64,000 nt of DNA, taken from NCBI RefSeq assembly GCF_030160715.1, contig NZ_BSOW01000036.1, forward strand, positions 1-64,000, read 5' to 3'. This document shows, in pieces, positions 51,971 to 61,222 of the stretch. Below the pieces are notes generated by a model. The model saw nothing but the letters and a program-made list of their open reading frames with translations, searched no databases and was not told the DNA's origin. Positions within the stretch are counted from its first letter, which is position 1. Every line of letters begins with the position of its first letter. Both the position numbers and the translations under genes were made by a program. Source of the stretch: Bradyrhizobium iriomotense. Its GTDB lineage: Bacteria > Pseudomonadota > Alphaproteobacteria > Rhizobiales > Xanthobacteraceae.

Positions 51971-52360
51971 CTACACCGGCGTAAAGAACGGCAGCGGCGC
52001 GCCGTCGGTGGACTTCCACACCACCTTCACCCTCTGGCCGATCTTCAGCGTCGTCAGATCGCAATCGACGAAGTTGGTCTGGAGCGACGGACCTTCCTTC
52101 AGCGTGACGTAGCCGATCGCATAAGGTCCGGTCGGCGACTTCCGCATCAGGCTGTAGGTGTAGATCGTGCCCTCACCCGAAGACTCCTCCCACACCGTCT
52201 TGTCGGAGAAGCAGAACGGACAGATCGCGCGCGGAAAGTAATGTGCTTCGCCACACGCCGTGCAGCGCTTGATCATGAACTTGCCCTGCTTCGCGGCGTC
52301 CCAGAACGGCGCCGTCTCCGCGCTCGTCACCGGTGCCGGATATTTCTTTGCATCACCCAT
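51971..52360 (-). CDS. DUF35/OB-fold zinc-ribbon protein (thiolase partner)
   Basis: A 129-residue protein with a rubredoxin-like zinc ribbon (C33, C36, C47, C50 in CTACGEAHYFPRAICPFC) and an OB-fold half (GEGTIYTYSLMRKSPTGPYA). Such DUF35 proteins bind acyl-CoA chains and act with SCP-x-type thiolases, as in sterol side-chain cleavage. The start ATG overlaps the thiolase stop (TGATG), which fixes it. Confidence 0.92.
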   Translation of the reverse strand: MGDAKKYPAPVTSAETAPFWDAAKQGKFMIKRCTACGEAHYFPRAICPFCFSDKTVWEESSGEGTIYTYSLMRKSPTGPYAIGYVTLKEGPSLQTNFVDCDLTTLKIGQRVKVVWKSTDGAPLPFFTPV

Positions 52361-53517
52361 CACACGCGCTCCAGAATGGCCGTCGAGGCGGCATGGCGGA
52401 CGCCCAACAATCCGCCGGTGCCGTGGGCGATGGCGAGATCGCAATTCCTGACCTGCACCTTCGGATGCGCCTCGCCTCGCAACTGCCTGACGGCTTCGAT
52501 GATCTTGGTCATACCACCGCGGTTGACGGGATGGTTGCTGCACAGGCCGCCGCCATCGGTGTTGAAAGGCAGCTTGCCGACGCCCGAGATCAGATTGCCG
52601 TCGGCGACGAATTTTCCGCCCTCGCCCTTCTTGCAGAAGCCGAGGTCCTCGAGCTGCATCAGCACCGTGATGGTGAAGCTGTCGTAGATCGAGGCATACT
52701 TGATATCCTTCGGCGTGATGCCCGCTTCTTCGAAGGCACGAGGGCCGGACCACACGCCTGCGGAGTAGGTGAGGTCGAGATCCTTGCCGCCGCGCGGCCC
52801 CTTCATCGCCTCGCCATGGCCGATCAGGCGCACCTGCGGCTTCTTCAGGCTCTTGGCAATCTCCGGCGTCGTCACGATCAGCGCGCCGCCGCCGTCGGAG
52901 ACGACGCAGCAGTCCATCCGATGCAGGGGATCGGAGATCATCGGCGAATTCAGGACGTCCTCGACGGTGACGACGTCCTTCAGCATCGCGTGCGGATTGT
53001 ATTGCGCGTGATGGGAGGCCGCGACCTTGATCCAGGCGAGCTGCTCGCTCGTGGTGCCATAGTCGTGCATGTGGCGCATGGCACACATGCCATAGGCATT
53101 GTGGGTGGTCGCGCCGTATGCGGCCTCGAAATCGAGCTCGGCACCGGCCGCCCGTGGCGGCATCACCCCGGTGCGCGGCTTGCCCGCGAGCGTGATCAGC
53201 GCGATCGAGCATTTGCCCGCGGCGATCGCTTCTGCCGCATGGCCGAGATGGATGATGTAGGAACAGCCGCCGGTCTCGGTGGAATCGACGTGGCTCAGCT
53301 TCTTCGTATTTAGGCCGAGATAATCGACCATCGGCCAGGCGCCGCCCGGCGCATCGCCCGCGCAGAAATAGCCGTCGACGTCGTCCTTGCTCAGCCCGGC
53401 ATCCTCGATCGCCCCCTTGGCGACCTCGGCGTGGAGCTGCGCGGTGGATTTGTCCGGCGCATGCCGGGTCGGGTGCTCATAAATCCCGGCAATGTAGGCC
53501 TTGCCCTTGATGGTCAA
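52360..53517 (-). CDS. SCP-x/Ltp-type thiolase (acetyl-CoA acetyltransferase-like)
   Basis: A 385-residue thiolase-fold protein. The first-half nucleophile region is STETGGCSYIIHLGHAA with Cys at 85, and the C-terminal part ends with AIAHGTGGLLGVRHAASTAI, where the usual second Cys-x-Gly is not present. That pattern is typical of SCP-x/lipid-transfer thiolases and Ltp aldolases that need DUF35 partners. Start is TTG 53517, with GGAG upstream. It could act in thiolysis or retro-aldol cleavage. It is co-transcribed with the DUF35 gene. Confidence 0.88.
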   Translation of the reverse strand: MTIKGKAYIAGIYEHPTRHAPDKSTAQLHAEVAKGAIEDAGLSKDDVDGYFCAGDAPGGAWPMVDYLGLNTKKLSHVDSTETGGCSYIIHLGHAAEAIAAGKCSIALITLAGKPRTGVMPPRAAGAELDFEAAYGATTHNAYGMCAMRHMHDYGTTSEQLAWIKVAASHHAQYNPHAMLKDVVTVEDVLNSPMISDPLHRMDCCVVSDGGGALIVTTPEIAKSLKKPQVRLIGHGEAMKGPRGGKDLDLTYSAGVWSGPRAFEEAGITPKDIKYASIYDSFTITVLMQLEDLGFCKKGEGGKFVADGNLISGVGKLPFNTDGGGLCSNHPVNRGGMTKIIEAVRQLRGEAHPKVQVRNCDLAIAHGTGGLLGVRHAASTAILERV

Positions 53518-53825
53518 GTGGAGTCTCCGCTGACGTTTCTTCTGTCGGTTTTTCTGACGCGCCGGGCCAGTATTGGCAAGCGCGGAAATATTCCGTCGGG
53601 CGAGCGGGCAGCGGCTTGGCGCAAGTGGGCAGATGTCTCGTGTCCCGGACGCGCTGCAACGCTCTAGCGTTGCTGCGCAGAGCCGGGACCCATGCCGCCG
53701 CGCGCATCGTTGCGAAATCGGCCCCGGCTCTGCAGCGCACCGCTAAGAGGCGCTGCGCTGCGTCCGGGGCAAGAGAGATTAGCCAAGATCATAAAGGTGA
53801 TTTGCCCGACGGCACAAGCTATTTT
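53518..53825. repeat. REP-like elements filling an intergenic gap
   Basis: No gene is visible. Positions 53637-53786 hold two related inverted units: gtcccggacgcg...agagccgggac and cggccccggctctgc...gcgctgcgtccggggc. They belong to the same family as 50847-50905. Confidence 0.6.
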
Positions 53826-54095
53826 CTATTTTTTCGAAATCAACCCCATGCAAAGGAGCAGCGCGGGGCGCACAAGGCATCCGAGAAATGCGCCCAGCAG
53901 GCAAAGGGCGGCAATTTCGTTGTTCCACCTGAATCCGGCATGGGCCACCGCGCGAACCATCAGGAAGTAGATCGCGAGGACAAGCCCGCCTGCGAACAAG
54001 ACTCTTTCCCAAAAAAGCTTGGTCGGCGAGCAGATCACTCCGCACACGAAACCGAGCGACACTTCGCCCCAGTGGAGCCCCAGCCACTCGCTCAT
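53826..54095 (-). CDS. Small predicted membrane protein
   Basis: An 89-residue protein with three hydrophobic segments (LGFVCGVICSPTKLFW, VLFAGGLVLAIYFLMV, LCLLGAFLGCLVRPALLL) and a basic C-terminus. ATG 54095 is 13 bp after the stop of the ferredoxin oxidoreductase gene, so it probably shares that transcript. No family recognised. Confidence 0.65.
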   Translation of the reverse strand: MSEWLGLHWGEVSLGFVCGVICSPTKLFWERVLFAGGLVLAIYFLMVRAVAHAGFRWNNEIAALCLLGAFLGCLVRPALLLCMGLISKK

Positions 54096-54107
54096 CAAGC
54101 GACCACC

Positions 54108-57100
54108 CTATTCCGCCGCGATCTGCCTTGGCGCGGGCGGCGGGCTTGCGAGGTCGGCGGCGAGCTGGGCATAGCGGGCTTTCGCGGCCTGCACCGCCTT
54201 GTCCTTGACCGGGCCGTAGCCGCGGATGCGGTCGGGCAGCGACAACAGCTCCACTGCGGTGTCATGGGTGACCGGCGACAACAGGCCGAGCACGGTGGCG
54301 ACGTCCTTTTCGTAGCCGTTGATCAGGTCGCGCTCGAGCTTGCGGTCGGCCGAGTAGCCAAAAATGTCCAGCGGGGTGCCGCGCAGGAAGCGGAATCTTG
54401 CGAGCCAGCGGAAGACGCCGAGCATCCACGGGCCGAAGGCGCGCTTCTTGGGGCGGCCCTGTGCATCGACGCCACTGCTGAGGATCGGCGGCGCGAGGTT
54501 GAAGCTGAACTTGAAGTCGCCTTCGAACTGGTCGCGGAGCTGCTGCTCGAACTGGCCGTCGGTAAAGAGCCGCGCGACCTCGTACTCGTCCTTGTAGGCC
54601 AGCAGCTTGGCGTAGTTGATCGCCACAGCGCGCGGGAGCGCATCGCCATGGCCGCCCTTCACCGCGGCGTCGCGGACCCGGTCGACCAGCTTGCGATAGC
54701 GCTTGGCAAGGCGGCCGTTCTGGTAGGCGGTGAGATGCTTGGAGCGATGCTCGATGATCTCATCCAGCGTCATTGCCTCAAGGCTCTTCGGCGCGACCAC
54801 ATCGTCCTGGCCCTTCAGCATGTCGGCGAGCCGCTTGGGATCGGCGACCGCAAGACGGCCGAGGCGGAAGGCTTCCTTGTTCATCTTGATCGAGACGCCG
54901 TTGACCTCGATCGCCTGCTCGATCGCCTCGGCGCCAACCGGCAAGAGGCCCTTCTGATAGGCATAGCCCATCATCATCATGTTGGTGGCGATCGCATCGC
55001 CAAGGAGCTGCTCGGCTGGCTTGGTGAAGTCGAAGAAGGTGGAGTCCTCGTGCAGAGCGGTTTCCAGCACCGCGTTCAGCTTGCGGGTCTGGAAGTTGAA
55101 GTCGCGGTTGAGGATGAAATCGGCGGTGGGAATGACGTGGCTGTTGATGATGCCGCGGGTGCGGCTGGAATCGCAGAGCGAGATCGTGTCCTTGGCGACC
55201 GCGACGACCTCGTCCGCGGCGAGCACGAGATCGGCCGTGCCCGTGACGATGCGCGAGCACGTCACCTCCGCCGGATGATCCGACAGGCGGACGTGGCTCA
55301 GCACCGCCCCGCCCTTTTGCGCGAGGCCCGACATGTCGAGGATCATCGAGGCCTTGCCCTCGATATGGGCGGCCATGCCAAGCAGCGCGCCGATCGTGAG
55401 CACACCGGTGCCGCCGACGCCACCGACGGCGATGTTGTAGGGCTTGTCCAGCGAGGGCTTCGACGCGGGCTCCGGCAGCTCGCCGATATCAGCAAGCTCC
55501 GCCGGCGCACGATGGCGCGGCGCGCCGCCGTCGATGGTGACGAAGGACGGACAGAAGCCCTTCAAGCAGGAATAGTCCTTGTTGCAGGAGGACTGGTTGA
55601 TGGTGCGCTTGCGACCGAACTCGGTCTCCAGCGGCTCGACCGAGATGCAGTTCGACTGCACCGAGCAGTCGCCGCAGCCCTCGCAGACCGCCGGGTTGAT
55701 CATCACGCGGCGCGCCGGATCCTCCATCAGGCCGCGCTTGCGGCGGCGACGCTTTTCGGCGGCGCAGGTCTGCACGAAGACGATCGCGGACGTGCCCTTG
55801 TACTCGCGGCACATCTTCATGACGTTCTCGAGCTCGTCGCGATGATACTTCTTCACGCCGGGCGCAATGGTATCTGCGGGATAGGCGTCGGGATTTTCCG
55901 AGACGAGATAGAGCTCGCGGATGCCTTCGGCATGGAGCTGGAAGGTGATCTGCTGCGGCGAGAGGTCGCCGTCATGGCGCTGGCCACCGGTCATCGCCAC
56001 CGCGTCGTTGTAGAGGATCTTGTAGGTGATGTTGGCCTTGGAGGCGATCGCCTGCCGGATCGCCAGAATGCCGGAATGGAAATAGGTGCCGTCGCCGAGG
56101 TTCGCGAAAATGTGGTTCTCGTTGGTGAAAGGCGCGATGCCGACCCACGGCACGCCCTCGCCGCCCATATGCGTAAAAGTCTCGGTCGAGCGATCCATCC
56201 ACAGCGCCATGAAGTGGCAGCCGATGCCGGCAAGCGCGCGGCTGCCTTCGGGGACCTTCGTGGATGTGTTGTGGGGGCAGCCGGAGCAGAAGTACGGGGT
56301 GCGGGAGACGGGCGCGGTCGCCTGCATCTGGGTGGCCTGACGGCCGTTGAACCAGTCGGCCTTGGCGCGGAGCATCTCGGCGATTTCAGGGTTGAGATTA
56401 AGTCGAAGGAGTCGTTCGGTGATCGAGCTTGCAAGCGAGGCGACACTGAGCTCGGCGGCGAAGGTGAGGAAGCGCTTGTCGTGGTCGTCCATCTTGCCGA
56501 TGATGCGCGGGCGGACGTCGTCGCGCCAGTTGAACAGCTCCTGCTTGACCTGGTTCTCGACGATCTCGCGGCGTTCCTCGATGATGAAGATCTCCTCGAG
56601 GCCGACCGCGAACTGTCGCACGCCCTCCGGCTCCAGCGGCCAGGGCATGCCGATCTTGTAGAGGCGAAGCCCGATCTTGGCCGCGACCTCCTCGGTGATG
56701 CCGAGCTCGCGCAGCGCTTGCCGCACGTCCTCGTAGCTCTTGCCCGACGCCATGATGCCGTAGCGGGCGTTCGGCGAATCCATCGTGACGCGGTTGACCT
56801 TGTTGGCGCGGGCGAAAGCGATCGCCGCATAGCCCTTGTAGTCCTGGAGGCGCCGGTCCTGCTCGAAGCGATCGTCGGGCCAGCGCAGGTTGAGGCCGCC
56901 GGGCGGCAGCTCGAAATCGGCGGGAATGATGAAGGGCTTCATCTCGTCGGTGAGATCGATCTCGGCGGTGGTCTCCACCGTCTCCGTAATCACCTTCATG
57001 CCGACCCAGCAGCCCGAGTAGCGCGACATCGCGATACCCAGGAGACCCATCTCGATCATCTCGTGGATGCTGGATGGATAGAGGTAAGGCATCAGCGCCG

Positions 57101-57599
57101 AGATGAAGGCGTGGTCGGACTGATGCGGGACGGTCGAGGACTTTGCGCCGTGGTCGTCGCCGGCAAGACAGAGCACGCCGCCGTTCTTGGCCGAGCCCGC
57201 GGCATTGCCGTGCCGGAAGACGTCGCCGCAGCGGTCGACGCCGGGGCCCTTGCCGTACCAGATGCCGACCACGCCGTCGTACTTGGCGCCGGGCGAGAGA
57301 TTGAGCTGCTGCGAGCCCCAGATCGCGGTGGCGGCGAGATCCTCGTTCACACCGGGCTGGAACTTGATGTTGTACTGTTCGAGGTGCTTGCGGGCGGCGA
57401 AAAGCTGCTGGTCGTAGCCGCCGAGCGGCGAGCCGCGGTAGCCGGAGATGAAGCCTGCGGTGTTCAGCCCTGCGGCGCGGTCGCGCCGGATCTGGGCCAT
57501 GGGCAGGCGGACCAGCGCCTGGATGCCGGTGGTGAACACGTGTCCGGTGGATTGGGTGTATTTCTGATCGAGACTGATCGGACCCTGGTTGATACCCAT
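54108..57599 (-). CDS. Indolepyruvate ferredoxin oxidoreductase-family fused protein
   Basis: A 1163-residue oxidoreductase containing both subunits of IOR in one chain: thiamine-diphosphate domains in the N-terminal half (TAGFISGYRGSPLGGYDQQL near 47-66), two [4Fe-4S] ferredoxin clusters around residues 640-685 (NPAVCEGCGDCSVQSNC; SSCNKDYSCLKGFCPSF), then the gamma/IorB-like domain (AVGGVGGTGVLTIGALL). It converts aryl or branched 2-oxo acids to acyl-CoA with reduced ferredoxin. Aerobic alphaproteobacteria use it in amino-acid catabolism. It stands near acyl-CoA genes, but they are separated by 500 bp. A much longer open frame on the opposite strand is a shadow. Confidence 0.93.
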   Translation of the reverse strand: MGINQGPISLDQKYTQSTGHVFTTGIQALVRLPMAQIRRDRAAGLNTAGFISGYRGSPLGGYDQQLFAARKHLEQYNIKFQPGVNEDLAATAIWGSQQLNLSPGAKYDGVVGIWYGKGPGVDRCGDVFRHGNAAGSAKNGGVLCLAGDDHGAKSSTVPHQSDHAFISALMPYLYPSSIHEMIEMGLLGIAMSRYSGCWVGMKVITETVETTAEIDLTDEMKPFIIPADFELPPGGLNLRWPDDRFEQDRRLQDYKGYAAIAFARANKVNRVTMDSPNARYGIMASGKSYEDVRQALRELGITEEVAAKIGLRLYKIGMPWPLEPEGVRQFAVGLEEIFIIEERREIVENQVKQELFNWRDDVRPRIIGKMDDHDKRFLTFAAELSVASLASSITERLLRLNLNPEIAEMLRAKADWFNGRQATQMQATAPVSRTPYFCSGCPHNTSTKVPEGSRALAGIGCHFMALWMDRSTETFTHMGGEGVPWVGIAPFTNENHIFANLGDGTYFHSGILAIRQAIASKANITYKILYNDAVAMTGGQRHDGDLSPQQITFQLHAEGIRELYLVSENPDAYPADTIAPGVKKYHRDELENVMKMCREYKGTSAIVFVQTCAAEKRRRRKRGLMEDPARRVMINPAVCEGCGDCSVQSNCISVEPLETEFGRKRTINQSSCNKDYSCLKGFCPSFVTIDGGAPRHRAPAELADIGELPEPASKPSLDKPYNIAVGGVGGTGVLTIGALLGMAAHIEGKASMILDMSGLAQKGGAVLSHVRLSDHPAEVTCSRIVTGTADLVLAADEVVAVAKDTISLCDSSRTRGIINSHVIPTADFILNRDFNFQTRKLNAVLETALHEDSTFFDFTKPAEQLLGDAIATNMMMMGYAYQKGLLPVGAEAIEQAIEVNGVSIKMNKEAFRLGRLAVADPKRLADMLKGQDDVVAPKSLEAMTLDEIIEHRSKHLTAYQNGRLAKRYRKLVDRVRDAAVKGGHGDALPRAVAINYAKLLAYKDEYEVARLFTDGQFEQQLRDQFEGDFKFSFNLAPPILSSGVDAQGRPKKRAFGPWMLGVFRWLARFRFLRGTPLDIFGYSADRKLERDLINGYEKDVATVLGLLSPVTHDTAVELLSLPDRIRGYGPVKDKAVQAAKARYAQLAADLASPPPAPRQIAAE

Positions 57600-57865
57600 T
57601 TTTGTCCTCTTCGCCCTCTTAAGTCGTTGGCGTGCCCGTTGTTTTTAGCTAGGGCGCCCCGGGTGCCCGCGCCACTCTATGTCGGAATTTTAAGCCTCCG
57701 CATCACAAATCTGGTCCAGAGCGGGGCACCGGCGAAAATCGCAATTTCGTGGCGGCAAATCGGCCCGCCCTTTTCAATTTGTGTCAGCATACCCGGGGCG
57801 TCGCGAAACGACGTAACGCGTCTATAATGCGCCCCATGGCGATTGGTCGCAGGGGGAGGCTGGGA

Positions 57866-59083
57866 ATGCGGACGATTCTGGCATCTCTGGTGTCGGGGCT
57901 CGCGTTGTGCAGTGCAGTTGCAGCAACCGCCAGCGAGCCGTCGCCGGAGGCGATCGCCCACGGCAAGGCGCTGGTGGAAGCCGGCGACTGCGCAAGCTGC
58001 CACACCGCCGATCCCGCAAAGCCGTTCGCGGGCGGCAAACGCATCGATACGCCCTTTGGAGGCATCTATGCGCCGAACCTGACGCCGGACCGCGACACTG
58101 GCATCGGCGGCTGGACGGACGCCGATTTCACCCGCGCGCTGCGCTTCGGCGTGGCGCCGGATGGCTCCTATTATTATCCGGCGTTCCCCTACCCCTACTT
58201 CACCAAAATGACCAAGGACGACACCCTGGCGATCCGCGCGTATCTTGCGACGCAGACACCGGTTGCGAACCGCGTCAAGCCGCCAGAGCTGCGCTGGCCA
58301 TTTCGCTATCGATCCCTGATGCGCGCTTGGAACTGGCTGTTCTTCAAGCCCGGCCTGTTCGAGCCCGACCAGTTCAAGACGACGGCCTGGAATCGCGGGG
58401 GCTATCTCGTCACGGGGCTTGGCCATTGCGGGGCCTGCCATTCGCCGAAGAACTATTTTGGCGCCGACAAGCGCGAGCTGGCATTCTCCGGCAACGAGGT
58501 CGGCGGCTGGTTCGCACCAAGGCTCGATAGCGCCGCGCGCAGCGGGCTGAAATCTTGGAGCGTGGACGACATCGCCGAATATCTGCAAAGCGGCCGCAAT
58601 GCCAAGAGCCACGCCGACGGGCTGATGGCCGAGGTCATCGTCAACTCGACCTCGAAGATGAGCGATGCCGACGTGCGCGCCATCGCAGTCTATCTGAAGG
58701 GGCTGCCGCCGGGACCGAACGAGGCCGCGACGACGCCGCCATCGGAAAGCGAGATGAAGGCGGGCCAGGCCGTCTATGCGCGCTTCTGCATCGCCTGCCA
58801 TGAAGCCGACGGCTCCGGTGCGCCGCGCATCTATCCGCCACTGCCGGGCAATGCGCTGCTGCAATCGGACAATCCGTCCTCCACGCTCCGCGTCATCCTC
58901 GACGGCGCGCACACCGTGACGACGCCGCGCGCACCGAACACCGGCGAGATGCCGGCCTATGCCAAGCAATTGTCGGACGAGCAGATCGCAGCGGTGACGA
59001 ACTACATCCGCAACTCCTGGGGCAATGCCGCGTCGCTGGTCACGGCCGCGCAGGTCGGGAAGGCACGGAGCCAGGGGCCGTAG
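57866..59083 (+). CDS. Tri-haem cytochrome c
   Basis: A 405-residue exported cytochrome with three CxxCH sites: CASCH 42-46, CGACH 188-192 and CIACH 307-311. The signal peptide spans residues 1-22 (ILASLVSGLALCSAVAATAS). The order matches the membrane cytochrome subunit of alcohol, aldehyde, gluconate or sorbitol dehydrogenases, which passes electrons to quinone. ATG 57866 is chosen with GGGGGAGG upstream. No dehydrogenase subunit is encoded nearby, so its partner is unknown. No C-terminal hydrophobic anchor is obvious. Confidence 0.9.
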   Translation: MRTILASLVSGLALCSAVAATASEPSPEAIAHGKALVEAGDCASCHTADPAKPFAGGKRIDTPFGGIYAPNLTPDRDTGIGGWTDADFTRALRFGVAPDGSYYYPAFPYPYFTKMTKDDTLAIRAYLATQTPVANRVKPPELRWPFRYRSLMRAWNWLFFKPGLFEPDQFKTTAWNRGGYLVTGLGHCGACHSPKNYFGADKRELAFSGNEVGGWFAPRLDSAARSGLKSWSVDDIAEYLQSGRNAKSHADGLMAEVIVNSTSKMSDADVRAIAVYLKGLPPGPNEAATTPPSESEMKAGQAVYARFCIACHEADGSGAPRIYPPLPGNALLQSDNPSSTLRVILDGAHTVTTPRAPNTGEMPAYAKQLSDEQIAAVTNYIRNSWGNAASLVTAAQVGKARSQGP

Positions 59084-59725
59084 TCAATCCTCGTCGCCCG
59101 TGAACACGAACTTCGGCATCTCCCATTTGTAGCGGACGGCGAGCAGGCGGAAGCTGATGCCGAGCACGAAGGTGAGAATGGTCCAGAGCTCGTCGTTGAT
59201 CTTCAGCCCGAACGCGGTGGCATAGAACAGGCCCGTCACTACCGAGACGCTGGCGTAGAGCTCGGAGCGAAACAGCAGCGGCACGTCGTTGCAGAGGACA
59301 TCGCGCAACACGCCGCCGGCGCAGCCCGTCACCATGCCGGAGACGATCACGATGGGAAGCGATGCATTCATCTGCCAGGCGACGTCGCAGCCGGCCATGG
59401 TGAAGACCACGAGCCCGATCGCGTCGAGCACGATGAAGGCGAGCTTGAGCCGATGCACGAGGCGCGCGATCAGAATCGTGATGAAGGCGGCACCGCCGCT
59501 CAGCACGAGATAAACGGGGTGCTGCACCCAGGCGAGCGGATAATGGCCGAGGAAGAGATCGCGCAGCGTGCCGCCGCCGAGCGCCGTGATGCAGCCGAGA
59601 AAGCAGACGCCGAGCCAGTCCATGCTGCGCCGGCCCGCGGCCAGCGCCGCCGTCATTCCCTGCGCCGCGACCGCGACGAGGGAAAGGAAATTCAGCACGC
59701 TGTCGCTTGGTGGCAGGCTCCACAT
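59084..59725 (-). CDS. Trimeric intracellular cation channel (TRIC/UPF0126) family protein
   Basis: A 213-residue protein with seven predicted helices in two inverted repeats: GCITALGGGTLRDLFLGHYP and, in the second half, GCAGGVLRDVLCNDVPLLFR. The GGG-RD motifs are the ion-binding signature of the TRIC family, which conducts potassium; relatives such as YicG may transport glycine. It is convergent with the cytochrome gene, with adjacent stop codons. Confidence 0.9.
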   Translation of the reverse strand: MWSLPPSDSVLNFLSLVAVAAQGMTAALAAGRRSMDWLGVCFLGCITALGGGTLRDLFLGHYPLAWVQHPVYLVLSGGAAFITILIARLVHRLKLAFIVLDAIGLVVFTMAGCDVAWQMNASLPIVIVSGMVTGCAGGVLRDVLCNDVPLLFRSELYASVSVVTGLFYATAFGLKINDELWTILTFVLGISFRLLAVRYKWEMPKFVFTGDED

Positions 59726-59911
59726 CGCTTGTCATCCCGTTTCGAGAGCGGAACTTACGTCGCAAGTTCCAGGATGAACAAGGTTTCATCCGACGTGAAC
59801 AGGTTCCCGATTCCCGCGCGCGCGGCAACATCCGACGAAAGCATGAGATCCCCCGGAACCGAACTTCGCATGCCCGGGTTGTCTCGTCAGTCCATTCGAG
59901 GAGATCAAGCG

Positions 59912-60304
59912 ATGGCCGACGAGCGTTTTCCGAATGACCCCTATCGCCCCATCGGCGAGGATGAGTATCTGCGCGCGGCGCGGCGGGATGCCGACCTTCA
60001 GGCAGACCCCGAGCTCGGCGAAGGCCCCGCCTCCAGCGGCAAGATCGCGCTGTTTGCGGTCGCGATCGCGCTGGTGCTCGGCGCAGTGTTCTACGGCTTG
60101 AACAATACCAGCGTGAACCAGGCCACGACCGAGCCGCCAGCAAAGACCGCGCAGACGACGCCTGCCAATCCGGCCGCGCCTCCGGGCATGCGCGACGTGA
60201 CGCCGCGCAACAACGCCTCCCCGGGCGTGACCACGGGTGCGGCGCCAAGCCAGCCGGCTTCGCCAGCTCCGGCTGCGCCGTCTGACGGCGGCAAGGCGCA
60301 GTAA
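59912..60304 (+). CDS. Hypothetical single-span membrane protein
   Basis: A 130-residue protein: a charged N-terminal part (FPNDPYRPIGEDEYLRAARR), one transmembrane helix (IALFAVAIALVLGAVFYGL, about 45-63), then a low-complexity Pro/Ala/Thr tail. GAGGAG precedes ATG 59912. It is a type common in Bradyrhizobium relatives, with no known role. Confidence 0.75.
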   Translation: MADERFPNDPYRPIGEDEYLRAARRDADLQADPELGEGPASSGKIALFAVAIALVLGAVFYGLNNTSVNQATTEPPAKTAQTTPANPAAPPGMRDVTPRNNASPGVTTGAAPSQPASPAPAAPSDGGKAQ

Positions 60305-60319
60305 CGCTCCTGAAATACG

Positions 60320-60351
60320 AAAGCGGCGGGACGATAGTGTCCCGCCGCTTT
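60320..60351. terminator. Strong intrinsic terminator between convergent genes
   Basis: AAAGCGGCGGGAC (60320-60332) and GTCCCGCCGCTTT (60339-60351) form a perfect 13-bp stem with a 6-base loop, followed by T residues on the plus strand and A residues on the other side. It ends the membrane-protein gene at 59912 and probably also the PEP-mutase-like gene at 60361. Confidence 0.85.
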
Positions 60352-60360
60352 TGTCATGCG

Positions 60361-61170
60361 TCAGCTGAACATCTTGTTCAGCTCGCCGCCGGGATAGCCG
60401 CTCCCAAGCTCGGCGAAAGTGCCCTTCTCCGCCATCTCTTTCGCCGCGCGCATGAAACCGCCCCAGGCGGCGCGGGCGAGCGAGCCGCCGACGCTGATCC
60501 GGCGCACGCCGAGATCGGCAGCCTCTTGCAGGGACAGGCCGGGTGCGCCGATCAGGAGATTGAACGGCTTTGGATGCACCGCCTTCACGACGGCTGCGAT
60601 GTCCTCGCGCGTCTTCAGGCCCGGCGCGTAAAGGCAATCGGCACCGGCATCGGCGTAAGCCGCGAGCCGGTCGATGACAAGCTTGAGGTCGCTCACGCCC
60701 CATAAGTAGGCCTCGCAGCGACCGACCAGCAGCGTGCCACTATCACCGATCGCCTTGCGCGCCGCCTTGATGCGCTCGACCGCGAGCGCGCGATCATAGA
60801 GCGGCTTGTCCTTGTCGCCGGTGGAATCCTCGATCGACAGCCCGGCAACGCCGGTCCGCACACCGCGTTCGACATTTTCCGCGACCTTGTCCGGCTCGAC
60901 CGCGAAGCCGCCCTCGAAATCCGCATTCACGGGGATGTCGACCGCCGAGCACAATGCTGCCAGATGCTGACAGACATCGTCGACGGTGACGCGGTTGTCG
61001 GCGCGCCCGATGGTCCAGGCAAAGCCGGCGCTCGATGAGGCGATCGCCTTGAAGCCGAGATGCTGCAAGGCCTTGGCACTGCCGACGTCGAACGGATTGG
61101 GCAGGATGAAGCAGCCGCTTTCGTGCATCTTGCGAAATGTCGCGCGCTTGTCCGCGGTCGTGACGTGCAT
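60361..61170 (-). CDS. Isocitrate lyase/PEP mutase superfamily protein
   Basis: A 269-residue TIM-barrel protein of the ICL/PEPM superfamily: SSSAGFAWTIGRADN substrate loop, magnesium ligand D84 in NADFEGGF, E114/D115 in SIEDSTGD and R-C-E in VGRCEAY. True isocitrate lyase has a KxCGH motif, absent here. Members include oxaloacetate hydrolases, 2-methylisocitrate lyases and phosphonate-forming mutases; the exact reaction is open. It heads, or lies in, a minus-strand cluster with two small ferredoxin-fold genes. Confidence 0.88.
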   Translation of the reverse strand: MHVTTADKRATFRKMHESGCFILPNPFDVGSAKALQHLGFKAIASSSAGFAWTIGRADNRVTVDDVCQHLAALCSAVDIPVNADFEGGFAVEPDKVAENVERGVRTGVAGLSIEDSTGDKDKPLYDRALAVERIKAARKAIGDSGTLLVGRCEAYLWGVSDLKLVIDRLAAYADAGADCLYAPGLKTREDIAAVVKAVHPKPFNLLIGAPGLSLQEAADLGVRRISVGGSLARAAWGGFMRAAKEMAEKGTFAELGSGYPGGELNKMFS

Positions 61171-61222
61171 GTTTCTTCTCCCTTGTTGGTCGCGCAGACA
61201 TGGGGATGCGAGCAGGTTCGCG

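Noticed and set aside
53616..57827. A 1403-codon open frame on the plus strand
   Set aside because: It lies entirely opposite the ferredoxin oxidoreductase gene, has a composition typical of antisense GC-rich frames and shows no domain.
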